From NCBI GenBank assembly GCA_002401775.2, contig NVUB02000074.1:1-33535 (forward strand): a stretch of DNA of 33,535 nucleotides, given 5' to 3'. Positions 16,063 through 24,763 of this stretch are shown here, piece after piece (the first letter of the stretch is position 1; the number at the start of each line of letters is the position of its first letter). The translations under genes were made by a program, and so were the position numbers. Below the pieces are notes generated by a model. It was given only the letters and a program-made list of their open reading frames with translations. It was not told the origin of the DNA and made no database searches. The DNA comes from Ectothiorhodospiraceae bacterium (GTDB taxonomy: Bacteria > Pseudomonadota > Gammaproteobacteria > SZUA-152).

Positions 16063-18744
16063 ATGAGTTCATTTGATTTAGGCTTGCTGCCTTCGGGGCA
16101 TCTACAGGGTTTTTTACCTCTAACGGATAACGCGGCTGACGATGACGGCGATGTTTCGGCTATCGAGCGCGCATTTTCGAGCTGTGTGGGGGAAGGTCTA
16201 TTTTTTCTGGCGTCTCTTAAAAAGGGTACCGATCTCTCTCCTTCGTTACATTTTTGGCGAAAGTTTGCGTGCCAGTATATGACTGAACGTTGTTTGCAGT
16301 CTTCAGCCGAGCCACCTGAGCCAATCCCCCCCTTCACTACAACAGAAACCCTGCCGTTGCTGTTCAGTGCTCCGCCTATGCGAGGAGCAGAGTATCTCTC
16401 TGCATCGGTGTTGCAGGATATCCGGGGGGTGTTGGATAGCTGGGTCTGTGACGCGATACAAAACGCCGGTGGACTGAATGCTCTCCTGAGCAAAAAATCA
16501 CCGCACTGGCATCAGGTGGGGCGCGTTTGTTTTCATCTGGCGGAAAACAAAAATGATCCGGATTACCCTTTCGCCTTTATGGCGACCTACGCTCCTGAGC
16601 TTTCAGAGCAGGGGCGCGTTCGTCACCAGCCTCTCAGCCGTGCTTTACAAGATTACGCCGGTGCTAAAAACAAAAAGGCTTTGATCCGTCTGCTGTCGCC
16701 CGTTCAGCTCGCGGCTGAATCCAGCTCGGTGATCAGGCAACTGGTTGACAGTGGCGATCTTTATCATCCTCTCGCTTGGTCAACCCGTGAAGCCTACACA
16801 TTCTTGAAAGAAGCCGCGCTCTATGAGCAGTGCGGTGTCGTGGTTCGGTTGCCAGACTGGTGGAAAAAACGCAGCCGCCCTCGCGTCGGCGTTACTATTG
16901 GCGAGCGCAAGAATAAAAACTTCAGCGCGGATTCACTGCTCGACTTTAAGCTCTCTATTGCCCTGGGAGATACGCACCTCAGCAAGGCCGAGCTGAAAAA
17001 ACTGCTGGCGGCTGAGAGTGGGCTCGCTTTTATTAAAGGACAATGGGTTGAGGTAGACCAGAAAAAACTCAATGAAGCCCTGACCCACTGGAAAACAGTA
17101 GAAGCCACAGCCGGCATGGATGGGCTGAGTTTTGCAGAAGGAATGCGCCTGTTGGCGGGTGCCCCTGCTGATTTGGGGCACGATGAAGTAGAGGAAAGTC
17201 GGGAGTGGTCTTATGTTCAGCCCGGCAAATGGCTCGCCGCACAATTGGACGCATTACGCTCCCCCGACCAGATTAAGGCCGCCAATCCGGGAAAGGCGCT
17301 CAAGGCATCTCTGCGCCCTTACCAGCAAGAGGGCGTGAATTGGCTACGGCTGCTCTCCCGGCTTGGCCTTGGTGCCTGCCTTGCGGATGATATGGGGCTA
17401 GGGAAAACCATGCAGATTATCTCGCTGCTGCTGGTCGAGAAAAAACGCTTAAGCGAACACCCTGCCCTGCTGGTGCTTCCGGCCTCTCTGCTGACTAACT
17501 GGCAAACCGAGCTGGCGCGCTTTGCTCCTTCACTACGTTGCCTGTTTCTGCACAGTTCTCAACACAGTAAAAGTACAATGACGGCTATCGCGAATGACGA
17601 TAAGGCCCTGCATGGCGTCGATGTTGTATTAACCACCTATGGCACATTGATGCGGCAGGAGTGGCTACAAAAGAAACGCTGGCAATTTTTGGTGCTCGAT
17701 GAAGCCCAGGCCATTAAAAACCCGTCGGCCCGCCAAACTAAAGCCGTGAAAAAACTCAATGCCGTATCGCGTATCGCATTGACCGGAACGCCCATTGAAA
17801 ACAGTGTTTCTGATCTTTGGTCGCTGTTTGACTTTCTTAACCCCGGTTTACTGGGATCAGCCAAACGATTTAAGCACTTTGTTAAATCACTTTCCGAGCG
17901 TGAGAGTGATCAATATGCCCCCCTGCGCAACCTTGTGAGTCCCTACATTCTGCGACGAATGAAAACGGACCGCTCCATCATCAGTGACCTGCCAGACAAA
18001 ACCGAACTCACCACTTATTGTGGTCTGAGCAAAGCCCAGGCTGTGCACTATCAGCACGCGGTTACCGAGCTTGCCAACGCTTTAGAAAACCTGGAAGGTA
18101 TGAAACGACGCGGACAGGTATTGGCTTTTTTGATGCGTTTCAAGCAAATCTGCAACCATCCTTCGCAGTTGTTAGGTGATGGAGAATACAGCCCTGATCA
18201 GAGCGGCAAATTTCTACGTCTGGCTGAACTTTGTGAAGAGATCGCTTCTCGTCAGCAAAAACTGCTGATATTTACCCAGTTCCGTGAAATGACGACGCCA
18301 TTAGCCGATTTTTTAACCCAGCAATTTGGCCGACCGGGTTTAATACTGCACGGCGGCACGCCGATTAAACAACGACAAAAACGTGTCGAGCAATTTCAAG
18401 ATGAGACAGGCCCCCCCTTTTTTGTGCTTTCTCTTAAAGCCGGTGGCACTGGCCTCAACCTGACTCAAGCATCGCATGTTATACACTTTGACCGCTGGTG
18501 GAATCCGGCCGTGGAAAACCAGGCCACGGATCGCGCCTTTCGCATTGGTCAAAAAAACAATGTACTTGTGCATAAGTTTGTTTGCCAGGGAACCATAGAA
18601 GAAAAAATAGATCTGTTGATTAGCGAAAAAACAAACCTCGCCAAAGACCTGCTGGAAGGTGGTGCCGAAACGCTACTGACCGAGATGGACAATGACGCAT
18701 TAATTAATTTGGTTTCACTCGATATCGAGAAGAGCCGGGTATAA
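16063..18744 (+). CDS. SNF2-family DEAD/DEAH ATPase
   Basis: This 893-residue SNF2-type double-stranded-DNA translocase has the bacterial N-terminal SNF2-associated region. Walker A DDMGLGKT lies near residue 443, DEAQ near 545 and TGTPIEN near 570. The C-terminal lobe has LKAGGTGLNLTQ and the WWNPAVENQATDRAFRIGQ block near 790-830. Such enzymes displace proteins from DNA, or act with partners such as RapA-like or SWIM proteins. The next gene, 14 bp downstream, is a SWIM zinc-finger protein, a frequent SNF2 partner in bacteria, so the two probably form one functional unit. The ribosome site before the ATG is weak. No nuclease domain is visible. Confidence 0.93.
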   Translation: MSSFDLGLLPSGHLQGFLPLTDNAADDDGDVSAIERAFSSCVGEGLFFLASLKKGTDLSPSLHFWRKFACQYMTERCLQSSAEPPEPIPPFTTTETLPLLFSAPPMRGAEYLSASVLQDIRGVLDSWVCDAIQNAGGLNALLSKKSPHWHQVGRVCFHLAENKNDPDYPFAFMATYAPELSEQGRVRHQPLSRALQDYAGAKNKKALIRLLSPVQLAAESSSVIRQLVDSGDLYHPLAWSTREAYTFLKEAALYEQCGVVVRLPDWWKKRSRPRVGVTIGERKNKNFSADSLLDFKLSIALGDTHLSKAELKKLLAAESGLAFIKGQWVEVDQKKLNEALTHWKTVEATAGMDGLSFAEGMRLLAGAPADLGHDEVEESREWSYVQPGKWLAAQLDALRSPDQIKAANPGKALKASLRPYQQEGVNWLRLLSRLGLGACLADDMGLGKTMQIISLLLVEKKRLSEHPALLVLPASLLTNWQTELARFAPSLRCLFLHSSQHSKSTMTAIANDDKALHGVDVVLTTYGTLMRQEWLQKKRWQFLVLDEAQAIKNPSARQTKAVKKLNAVSRIALTGTPIENSVSDLWSLFDFLNPGLLGSAKRFKHFVKSLSERESDQYAPLRNLVSPYILRRMKTDRSIISDLPDKTELTTYCGLSKAQAVHYQHAVTELANALENLEGMKRRGQVLAFLMRFKQICNHPSQLLGDGEYSPDQSGKFLRLAELCEEIASRQQKLLIFTQFREMTTPLADFLTQQFGRPGLILHGGTPIKQRQKRVEQFQDETGPPFFVLSLKAGGTGLNLTQASHVIHFDRWWNPAVENQATDRAFRIGQKNNVLVHKFVCQGTIEEKIDLLISEKTNLAKDLLEGGAETLLTEMDNDALINLVSLDIEKSRV

Positions 18745-18758
18745 CAGGAAATATATCA

Positions 18759-19913
18759 ATGGCATTCGGTCAATGGCCTAAATATGTACCCGTGTCAAAG
18801 CAGCGCGCTAATGCTGCCTACGCACTCAGTAAGCTGGAAAAAAAAGGCCTGAACATTGAGCCTGTTGCGGTTAATGGGCGCAAGATCGCACACACATTCT
18901 GGGGTAAAGCGTGGTGCAGCCACCTGGAGAAATTCAGTGATTATGAAAACCGCCTACCACGCGGCCGCACCTATGTACGCAACGGCTCAGTGTGTCACCT
19001 CGCCATTTCAAAGGGCAAAGTCAACGCTATCGTCAGTGGTTCCAGCCTCTACAACATCAATATTGATATCAAGCCTCTATCCGAAAAAAAGTGGAACGTG
19101 TTACAAAAGCAATGTGCGGGTCAAATCGGTTCTTTGTTAGAGCTTTTACAGGGACGTTTCTCCGATAACGTTATGGCTATCGTCACTGATCCGCAAAACG
19201 GCCTGTTCCCGCTGTCCAGCGAAATCAAGCTCGCCTGCGACTGCCCGGACTGGGCCGAAATGTGCAAGCATATTGCCGCTGTCCTCTATGGTATCGGAGC
19301 CCGACTGGATCACCAGCCCGAACTACTTTTTCTGTTACGTAATGTTGATCATGAAACCTTAATTACCGCAGAGTTGGATATAGCATCGGCTACCACAGGG
19401 CAAGGAAAAGGACGACGCCTGGCAGCCACTGACCTTTCCGACATGTTTGGTATTGAGGTAGACACCACCGCTAAACCGCCTCCCCCAAAACCCGTTCGTA
19501 AAAAAGCGGCCAGCCATAAAAAAAGTCGCCCAAAAATGATCAAAAAGGCTGTTATAAAGACAGTTAAAAAGGTAGTTAAAACGGCTGTTAAAAAAGCAAT
19601 CAAAAAACCAGTTAAAACGCACGTTAAAACAATCGTTAAAACAATAGCTAAAACGAAAAAAACCGCAAAAACCAGTAAAAAGCCGATACCATTAACAGCG
19701 GCGGGCATACGCCGCCTGCGTAAACAATTTGGAATGAACAACGCCCAATTCGCAACGCTGCTTGGCGTAAGCTCCCCAACAGTGAAAAACTGGGAAAACA
19801 GCAACGGCAAACTCAAACTCCGCCAACATAGCCTGGAGGCTCTGAGCAAAACATCACAACTTACCCCAGAACAGGCCGTCAGAAGATTAAAAAAAATACA
19901 ACGAAAAACGTAA
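18759..19913 (+). CDS. SWIM zinc-finger protein with H1-like linker and XRE-type HTH
   Basis: This 384-residue protein has an N-terminal region common to SNF2-linked SWIM proteins (FGQWPKYVPVSKQRANA...TFWGKAWCSHLE). A SWIM zinc finger, CDCPDWAEMCKH (CxC...CxH), follows near residues 157-170. Residues about 240-305 form a Lys/Val/Thr/Ala-rich tail built from nine four-residue repeats, resembling histone H1 C-termini. The last ~70 residues carry a Cro/XRE-type helix-turn-helix (AQFATLLGVSSPTVKNWE). SWIM domains bind DNA or protein. The ribosome site AGGA is well placed 14 bp after the SNF2 stop, indicating an operon. The three-part fusion suggests a DNA-targeting partner for the SNF2 motor (inference). 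Confidence 0.9.
   Translation: MAFGQWPKYVPVSKQRANAAYALSKLEKKGLNIEPVAVNGRKIAHTFWGKAWCSHLEKFSDYENRLPRGRTYVRNGSVCHLAISKGKVNAIVSGSSLYNINIDIKPLSEKKWNVLQKQCAGQIGSLLELLQGRFSDNVMAIVTDPQNGLFPLSSEIKLACDCPDWAEMCKHIAAVLYGIGARLDHQPELLFLLRNVDHETLITAELDIASATTGQGKGRRLAATDLSDMFGIEVDTTAKPPPPKPVRKKAASHKKSRPKMIKKAVIKTVKKVVKTAVKKAIKKPVKTHVKTIVKTIAKTKKTAKTSKKPIPLTAAGIRRLRKQFGMNNAQFATLLGVSSPTVKNWENSNGKLKLRQHSLEALSKTSQLTPEQAVRRLKKIQRKT
19551..19658. repeat. 12-bp tandem repeat coding for the H1-like linker
   Basis: Nine in-frame 12-bp units resemble GTTAAAAxxxxx and encode VKTx-type tetrapeptides (residues about 265-300 of the SWIM protein). Copy number could vary without a frameshift. Confidence 0.85.
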
Positions 19914-19976
19914 GATCAGGCAGAAACTTAACTACCTGACTTTTATTTTCACCTCTATTTTCACCTCTATTGTCTC

Positions 19977-20023
19977 CCCTTAGGTGTTGTAACGTTTATT
20001 GTTACACCATTAACACCTAAGGG
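19977..20023. terminator. dyad between convergent genes, possible bidirectional terminator
   Basis: CCCTTAGGTGTT...GTAAC pairs with GTTAC...AACACCTAAGGG, giving a long interrupted stem. It sits between the plus-strand SWIM gene and the minus-strand NmrA gene, the position expected for a shared terminator. Flanking T-runs are modest, so a repeat element is the alternative. Confidence 0.5.
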
Positions 20024-20053
20024 ATTAACTATAAAAATTAGTCTTCTAAGCGT

Positions 20054-20917
20054 TTACCAGTTAATAGACTTTACCCAGTCATCAGTAGACTGAAGTTCAA
20101 CGGAATCTAAAAATTCCAGATGGGAATATTTAACAAAATTGGATCGACTCGAATCAATCCCTCTATAAAGGTTTGAGATTTCCTTAGCAACGTAGTCACC
20201 TAAAACTGGCTTGAGGTTGTTTTCAAAGTCATCTGGCGGAGTCGGAATAAAGGGCAGTTTTTTCCCGGAAGCAGAAGATATTTTCTCTGCTAGCGCCTGC
20301 CCAATGAGTTCTTCTCTATTTGTAATTAAAATTTTCTCTCCAGCAAGACCTTTGCTATTGAGTGCTGCAACAACATATCTTCCTAAATTTTCGTAGGACA
20401 ACCAGGAAAATTTAAAATCACCAGAAATTGGGTAAGGAATTATAGAGTGTTCTTGAATAACGGGCAGTAAAAATGGTGACGTTAAGTTTTCCAAGTAAAC
20501 GGTTGGCATTAGAGTTATCACCTCTAATCCAGATTTTGATAGTATTTCGAACGCTTCATGCTTTACATCAATGGCTAGAGAACCTGTTTTATTTTCTCCT
20601 AAAGCGATGCCAGCATTAAAAATAATTTTATTAATGCCGTGAAATTTGGCAGCATCAATCACATTTGAGGTCATTTTCTTAATAATTTCGGTATCGAATA
20701 TAAGAGGTAAGGTCAAAACGATGGCTTCACACCCTGCCATCGCTAACTTTAGGGATTCTAATGCTTCCAGATTCCCTAAGTAAATAGTCCCAAGCTCATT
20801 CTGAGTGTCTGCATTGTTTGGGCTCACTGATGAGATACTGAACCCATTCTTTTTTAAAACCTTAGCAATTCCAGATCCCTGTGCCCCTGTTACTCCGGTA
20901 ACAAATAATTTTTTCAT
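20054..20917 (-). CDS. NmrA-like NAD(P)-binding reductase (atypical SDR)
   Basis: This 287-residue protein starts with a Rossmann nucleotide-binding motif, TGVTGAQGSGIAKVL (about residues 7-21), and follows the NmrA/HSCARG-type atypical short-chain dehydrogenase pattern (KIIFNAGIAL, MPTVYLENL, FSWLSYENLGRYVVAAL). These proteins bind NAD(P)H and act as quinone or aldehyde reductases or redox sensors. The substrate cannot be read from the sequence. A purine-rich AAGGAGAAG site precedes the ATG. The gene diverges from an HxlR regulator, a common pairing in electrophile or quinone responses, so the regulator probably controls it. Confidence 0.88.
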   Translation of the reverse strand: MKKLFVTGVTGAQGSGIAKVLKKNGFSISSVSPNNADTQNELGTIYLGNLEALESLKLAMAGCEAIVLTLPLIFDTEIIKKMTSNVIDAAKFHGINKIIFNAGIALGENKTGSLAIDVKHEAFEILSKSGLEVITLMPTVYLENLTSPFLLPVIQEHSIIPYPISGDFKFSWLSYENLGRYVVAALNSKGLAGEKILITNREELIGQALAEKISSASGKKLPFIPTPPDDFENNLKPVLGDYVAKEISNLYRGIDSSRSNFVKYSHLEFLDSVELQSTDDWVKSINW

Positions 20918-21010
20918 AACTTCTCCTTTTTCATTTATGCAGTTAATATGTATTGTACAATCTAAATATTCTGTACCTAACTCATGGTAAGTTTAGGCAT
21001 AACAAAAAAC

Positions 21011-21037
21011 AAGTACCCACAACTTTGTAAGGTACTT
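21011..21037. promoter_or_regulatory. putative HxlR operator dyad
   Basis: AAGTACC (21011-21017) and GGTACTT (21031-21037) form a perfect 7-bp inverted repeat with a 13-bp spacer. It lies in the divergent region between the NmrA and HxlR genes, 35 bp before the HxlR start. HxlR dimers bind such GTAC-bearing dyads. Confidence 0.6.
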
Positions 21038-21071
21038 ACTTTTAGGTTAGTTAAAATGAAAAGGATGAACA

Positions 21072-21377
21072 ATGGACGATAAATGCTCAGTACAAAAGGT
21101 TTTAGAAAAAGTCGGTGGAAAATGGAAACTCCTGATTATTTTCAATTTAAAACAAAATAAACTCTTAAGGTTCGGTGAGCTTCGCCGGGCTATACCGGGT
21201 ATATCTGAAAAGGTTCTAGCGGCACAGTTACGAGAACTTGAAAGTGATGAGTTCATCAACAGAAAGGCCTACCCGCAAATACCTCCCAAGGTTGAATATT
21301 CGCTAACAGAAAAAGGGCTCTCGCTGTACCCGGTATTAGACTCTCTTGCGCTGTGGGCTCAAGATAATCTTTCATAA
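21072..21377 (+). CDS. HxlR-family winged-helix regulator
   Basis: This 101-residue protein covers the whole HxlR domain. It has CSVQKVLEKVGGKWKLLIIF at the N-terminus, with the family Cys, and the recognition region RFGELRRAIPGISEKVLAAQLRELE. The wing includes KVEYSLTEKG. HxlR proteins sense electrophiles or aldehydes, often through the N-terminal Cys (Cys5 here). It is divergent from the NmrA-like reductase and adjacent to a dyad, so it most likely regulates that gene and itself. The start at 21072 is preceded by a purine-rich AAAAGGATGAACA. Confidence 0.92.
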   Translation: MDDKCSVQKVLEKVGGKWKLLIIFNLKQNKLLRFGELRRAIPGISEKVLAAQLRELESDEFINRKAYPQIPPKVEYSLTEKGLSLYPVLDSLALWAQDNLS

Positions 21378-21447
21378 CACCGAGTTGATATTGAAACGCT
21401 ACACTTTATACACCCAAACCTCATGCATTTTGGCTATTTTGCAGCGT

Positions 21448-22095
21448 TTATCGTGAAGCTTCTTCGAGTCGCGAAAAATATTTAACATAAAATTCTACGG
21501 AGTTGGCCCCCTGCACAAACTCTGTACCATTGATAATAAAAGCCGGAACGCTACCCACAGAGAACGCTTTAACACGATCATATTGTTGTTGAATGTTTTC
21601 GAAAACTATCTCTAACGATAACGCCCTTTCTGTTTGCTCTCGATCAAGGCCAACAGATGTCGCTATATCCAGTAAATTTTCATCGTTACTCAGTGCCATA
21701 CCCTGGGTAAAGTATTGCTCAGTGAGCGCATCGACGACAGTTTCCTGTTTCTGAAACGTCTGTGCATATTGAACCAGGCGGTGTGCTTTGGCGGTATTAT
21801 AATAATGTGTGCGTTTACTAAAGTCGTAAATCAGCCCTGCCTCTTTTGCAACGCCGATTAAGTCAGTACGGTAGTCGATAAATTGCTCATTCGTCCAATC
21901 ATTACGCCGCATTAAATGTGCCGCTATGGTTTCCCCCGCTGGGGGCATACCTGGGTTCAACTCAAAGGGAAGATATTCTATTTTCGCCTCAATTTTCTTA
22001 TCTAATATTTTAAGTGCCGCTTTAAGGTTACTACGACCGATCGGACACCATGAGCAAACAAGGTCGTGGATTAGTTCTATTGTAATGTTCATCAT
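21448..22095 (-). CDS. FrnE-like DsbA-family oxidoreductase
   Basis: This protein has a DsbA/FrnE thioredoxin-like fold with the active site CSWC near its N-terminus (IHDLVCSWCPIG) and a cis-Pro loop SVGSVPAFI near the C-terminus. It is cytoplasmic by the lack of a signal peptide and probably handles thiol or glutathione-linked substrates. The start at 22095 was chosen because the fold begins at NITIELIHD and a GAGG-like site lies upstream; an earlier in-frame ATG at 22140 would add 15 non-conserved residues. It is the last gene of the probable four-gene set divergent from the LysR regulator. Confidence 0.85.
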   Translation of the reverse strand: MMNITIELIHDLVCSWCPIGRSNLKAALKILDKKIEAKIEYLPFELNPGMPPAGETIAAHLMRRNDWTNEQFIDYRTDLIGVAKEAGLIYDFSKRTHYYNTAKAHRLVQYAQTFQKQETVVDALTEQYFTQGMALSNDENLLDIATSVGLDREQTERALSLEIVFENIQQQYDRVKAFSVGSVPAFIINGTEFVQGANSVEFYVKYFSRLEEASR

Positions 22096-22185
22096 GGTTT
22101 TACCGGCCTCTTTATTAAAATAGCCAGGCACTAAGGCCATTAAAAATCGACTTTACTGCCTGACTCAGTAGTCGAAAGCGTAAAT

Positions 22186-22587
22186 TCAAATGATCGTGTA
22201 CATCTTATTAACGATTTTCCATGTACCGTCTTCTTTTAGAAGCCCAAGAAAATCGATGAAATGTGCGGCCAAAAGCGGTACATCGACCTTTGCCATAGCT
22301 TGATCTCCGACAATGTCTAGCGATATCACGTTAAAACCATACTCCATCCCCTCATCCTTAGGGATGGGCCTAGTCGCGACTGCTGTTAACCACTCATCAC
22401 GAGACTTTCGGACGTTGCTGCCTTTAAGCCAGGCATCATCGTGAAAAATGTTTCGTAATTTTTCGACATCACCTTCATAAAGCCCATCAAAGTAATCCTG
22501 TAGCAGCGCTGCAATGATTTGTGTGTCTTCTGTGTTACCTGTTTGTTGTTTAATTATTTGTTGGTTAATTATTTTTTGTGTATTCAT
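22186..22587 (-). CDS. NTF2-like (SnoaL/DUF4440-type) protein
   Basis: This 133-residue protein fits the NTF2-like alpha+beta barrel (cone) fold. It has DYFDGLYEGDVEKLRNIFHDDAWLKG in the N-terminal half and DGTWKIVNKMYTII at the end. Members bind or transform small hydrophobic molecules; the substrate is unknown. The start at 22587 is set by an AAGGAAC site 8 bases before it, while a longer in-frame start at 22635 is less supported. It lies between the tautomerase and FrnE-like genes on the same strand. Confidence 0.85.
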   Translation of the reverse strand: MNTQKIINQQIIKQQTGNTEDTQIIAALLQDYFDGLYEGDVEKLRNIFHDDAWLKGSNVRKSRDEWLTAVATRPIPKDEGMEYGFNVISLDIVGDQAMAKVDVPLLAAHFIDFLGLLKEDGTWKIVNKMYTII

Positions 22588-22653
22588 CGTTATGTTCCTT
22601 GTTAAGTCTGCAGAACCGAGTTTTACATTTTCCATTAGCGCGAAGGGTGTGAT

Positions 22654-22863
22654 TCACTTCTTTGCCGCCCTTGCGCGGATATCGGTTACCCGTTCTCCAG
22701 CAACCCCCCAGTTATCAGTCGGGACTTCTTCAATTACCACGAAGGTTGTCTGTGGGTCTTTGCCAAGGATATCCTGGAGTAATTTGGTGCTTCCGCTAAT
22801 AAGCTGTTGCTTTTGCTCGCGAGTGACACCTTCGTCCGTTACTTGTATGTTGATATAAGGCAT
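22654..22863 (-). CDS. 4-oxalocrotonate tautomerase-family protein
   Basis: This 69-residue small tautomerase has Pro directly after the initiator Met, the catalytic N-terminal proline of the family. The core TTFVVIEEVPTDNWGVAGE is present. The two Arg residues that bind the dicarboxylate in classical 4-OT (positions 11 and 39) are replaced here by Val and Phe by my alignment, so the substrate is probably not oxalocrotonate. An AAGGAAAAG ribosome site precedes the ATG. The gene lies 51 bp after the SDR gene. Confidence 0.9.
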   Translation of the reverse strand: MPYINIQVTDEGVTREQKQQLISGSTKLLQDILGKDPQTTFVVIEEVPTDNWGVAGERVTDIRARAAKK

Positions 22864-22914
22864 GGTCTTTTCCTTTTAGCTACGTTGCTACGTTTAAAAT
22901 TATTGTGTCACTGA

Positions 22915-23679
22915 TTAACCGAAACGATGCCCTGCTGAGTGCCCACCATCAACTCGTAAGGTCGTGCCAGTGATGAAATCATTATTAGCCAGCATCGCGA
23001 CAGCATCCGCCATGTTTTCGGGAGTTCCGATTCGGTTGAGCAAATGCAAACCTGCAAGATTATTGGCGTCATCGATACCCTGCTTGGCATGCAAAGGGGT
23101 ATCAATGATGCCAGTCGCAATAGTGGCAACGCGGATGTTATCCGGACTTAGTTCAGCGGCTAATTGCTCCGTTAAACTGTGTAGTGCTGCTTTGCTGGCT
23201 ACGGCGCCAGATGCCGGGAAACCTGCAATAGCATGTTCAAGCAGTGTCGTGCCAATATTAACAATACTACCGCCACCACGTTTAGTCATCGCCGGCACTG
23301 CGGCTTGGGCAGTAAAATAGGCACCCTTGAAGTTGATCGAGAAAAAATGATATAAATCAGCTTCTTCAGTGTCAAGAAATGGCTTAGGATTAAAAACACC
23401 GGCGTTATTCACCAGTATATCGACACCACCAAAGGCCTCAGTGGCTGCGGCCACCAGCGCCAAACCGGTCGCTTTAGTGGCGACATCTCCAACGACATAG
23501 CGAACATTGCTGGGCGAACCCAGCTTTTCATAAGCGGCGATTACGTCGGCTTCTGTGCGGGCATTCATCACAACGTTTAGGCCGTCGTTTAAAAAACGCT
23601 CGCTAATGGCATAACCAATGCCGGTTGATGCGCCTGTCACAATGGCCGTCCGTACTTTGTTTTCTGCTTGCGATGTCAT
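22915..23679 (-). CDS. short-chain dehydrogenase/reductase lacking the catalytic Tyr
   Basis: This 254-residue classical SDR has TGASTGIG (15-22) for cofactor binding, NNAG (91-94) and a C-terminal GTTLRVDGG. The active-site YxxxK reads A159-V-A-S-K163, so the Tyr is missing. The usual Ser is a Thr in NIGTT. From memory a small group of SDRs shares this ASxxVASK form. The gene may have a changed mechanism, or act as a binding protein. The start is preceded by AGGAGATAAATC. It is first in the set divergent from the LysR regulator. Confidence 0.88.
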   Translation of the reverse strand: MTSQAENKVRTAIVTGASTGIGYAISERFLNDGLNVVMNARTEADVIAAYEKLGSPSNVRYVVGDVATKATGLALVAAATEAFGGVDILVNNAGVFNPKPFLDTEEADLYHFFSINFKGAYFTAQAAVPAMTKRGGGSIVNIGTTLLEHAIAGFPASGAVASKAALHSLTEQLAAELSPDNIRVATIATGIIDTPLHAKQGIDDANNLAGLHLLNRIGTPENMADAVAMLANNDFITGTTLRVDGGHSAGHRFG

Positions 23680-23746
23680 GATTTATCTCCTGTTGACGTT
23701 GGGTTATTTAGCGTGAGGGAGACTCTATCAACGTTTCATTCTTGTG

Positions 23747-23767
23747 ATTAGCCCAAAAATTGCTAAT
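23747..23767. promoter_or_regulatory. putative LysR operator dyad
   Basis: ATTAGC (23747-23752) and GCTAAT (23762-23767) form a perfect inverted pair with a 9-bp spacer. It is centred in the divergent region between the SDR set and the LysR gene, as expected for a LysR T-N11-A-type binding site. Confidence 0.65.
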
Positions 23768-23824
23768 ATATTATTGCGTTTTATGCAAAGATTACTTTAT
23801 AAACCCGGCATAGGAGTAGATTGA

Positions 23825-24763
23825 GTGGACCAATTGGGTGCAATTACCTTATTTAACAAAGTGGTAGAAACGGGGTCGTTCTCTGAGGCAGGCAGACAGT
23901 CCAATCTTGCCCCTTCTTCTGTTTCTCGGCGGATTGTTGACTTGGAAGGCTGGGTCGGCGCAGTACTTTTTCACCGCACGACTCGAAAGCTGAACTTGAC
24001 CGAAGTTGGGCAATTTTTTCATGAACGTACAAAAGGCATTCTGCTAGATTTAGAAGAGGCCCGAATCCTTTCGGCTAAACTGCAAGACAAACCCGCCGGA
24101 CTCGTACACATGAGTATGCCGGCGAGCCTTGAGCAACATATCGTTGTGGCGACCGCCCAATTTCAGGCTCTGTGGCCCGAGGTAAGTTTTAATTTAACGT
24201 CAACCGATCGTAAGGTCGATTTAATTGCCGAAGGTTTTGATATTGCCATTCGCGCCGGGGAACTATCCGATTCCACGCTGCGTGCACGTAAAGTTGCGGA
24301 AGTAAAACGCCGTTTATGCGCAAGCAAACTATACCTTGCCAACGCTCCAAAACTGGTGCATCCCCACGACATTGAGTACCACCATTGCCTGACATTACGA
24401 CGAAACCCCGGCTATACCGTCTGGCAATTCAGTGATAACGACAATGTGATCGACGTGCGCGCCTCTGGAAGGTTTGATGCCAATAGCGGAAATATGTTGG
24501 TGACGGCCGCCCGGCTTGGGCGCGGACTTATGCTCTCACCTGAGTGGATTCTTGGACCAGCCATTGCACGGGGTGATCTGATTGAACTGCTGCCTGCCTA
24601 TGCACCTTATCCTGAAACATCATCGTTGTATGCTGTGCATCCTTACCAGCGCTTTGTTCCACCCAAGGTTCGTGTCTTTATTGATTTTTTAGTTGAGCGT
24701 TTTTCCAATGCCTACAATTGGTCAATCGATCCTTCTGACATTGATTCACTCAAACTAATGTAG
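23825..24763 (+). CDS. LysR-family transcriptional regulator
   Basis: This 312-residue protein starts at GTG (23825), preceded by an AGGAG site. The N-terminal winged helix spans about residues 4-62 (SFSEAGRQSNLAPSSVSRRI...LFHRTTRKLNLTEVG), followed by the type-2 periplasmic-binding-like effector domain to about 295. It belongs to the general LysR group near DsdC/YafC-type regulators of SDR and quinone genes (inference). It is divergent from the SDR-tautomerase-NTF2-FrnE set and probably activates it in response to an aromatic or electrophilic inducer; the inducer is unknown. Confidence 0.92.
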   Translation: MDQLGAITLFNKVVETGSFSEAGRQSNLAPSSVSRRIVDLEGWVGAVLFHRTTRKLNLTEVGQFFHERTKGILLDLEEARILSAKLQDKPAGLVHMSMPASLEQHIVVATAQFQALWPEVSFNLTSTDRKVDLIAEGFDIAIRAGELSDSTLRARKVAEVKRRLCASKLYLANAPKLVHPHDIEYHHCLTLRRNPGYTVWQFSDNDNVIDVRASGRFDANSGNMLVTAARLGRGLMLSPEWILGPAIARGDLIELLPAYAPYPETSSLYAVHPYQRFVPPKVRVFIDFLVERFSNAYNWSIDPSDIDSLKLM

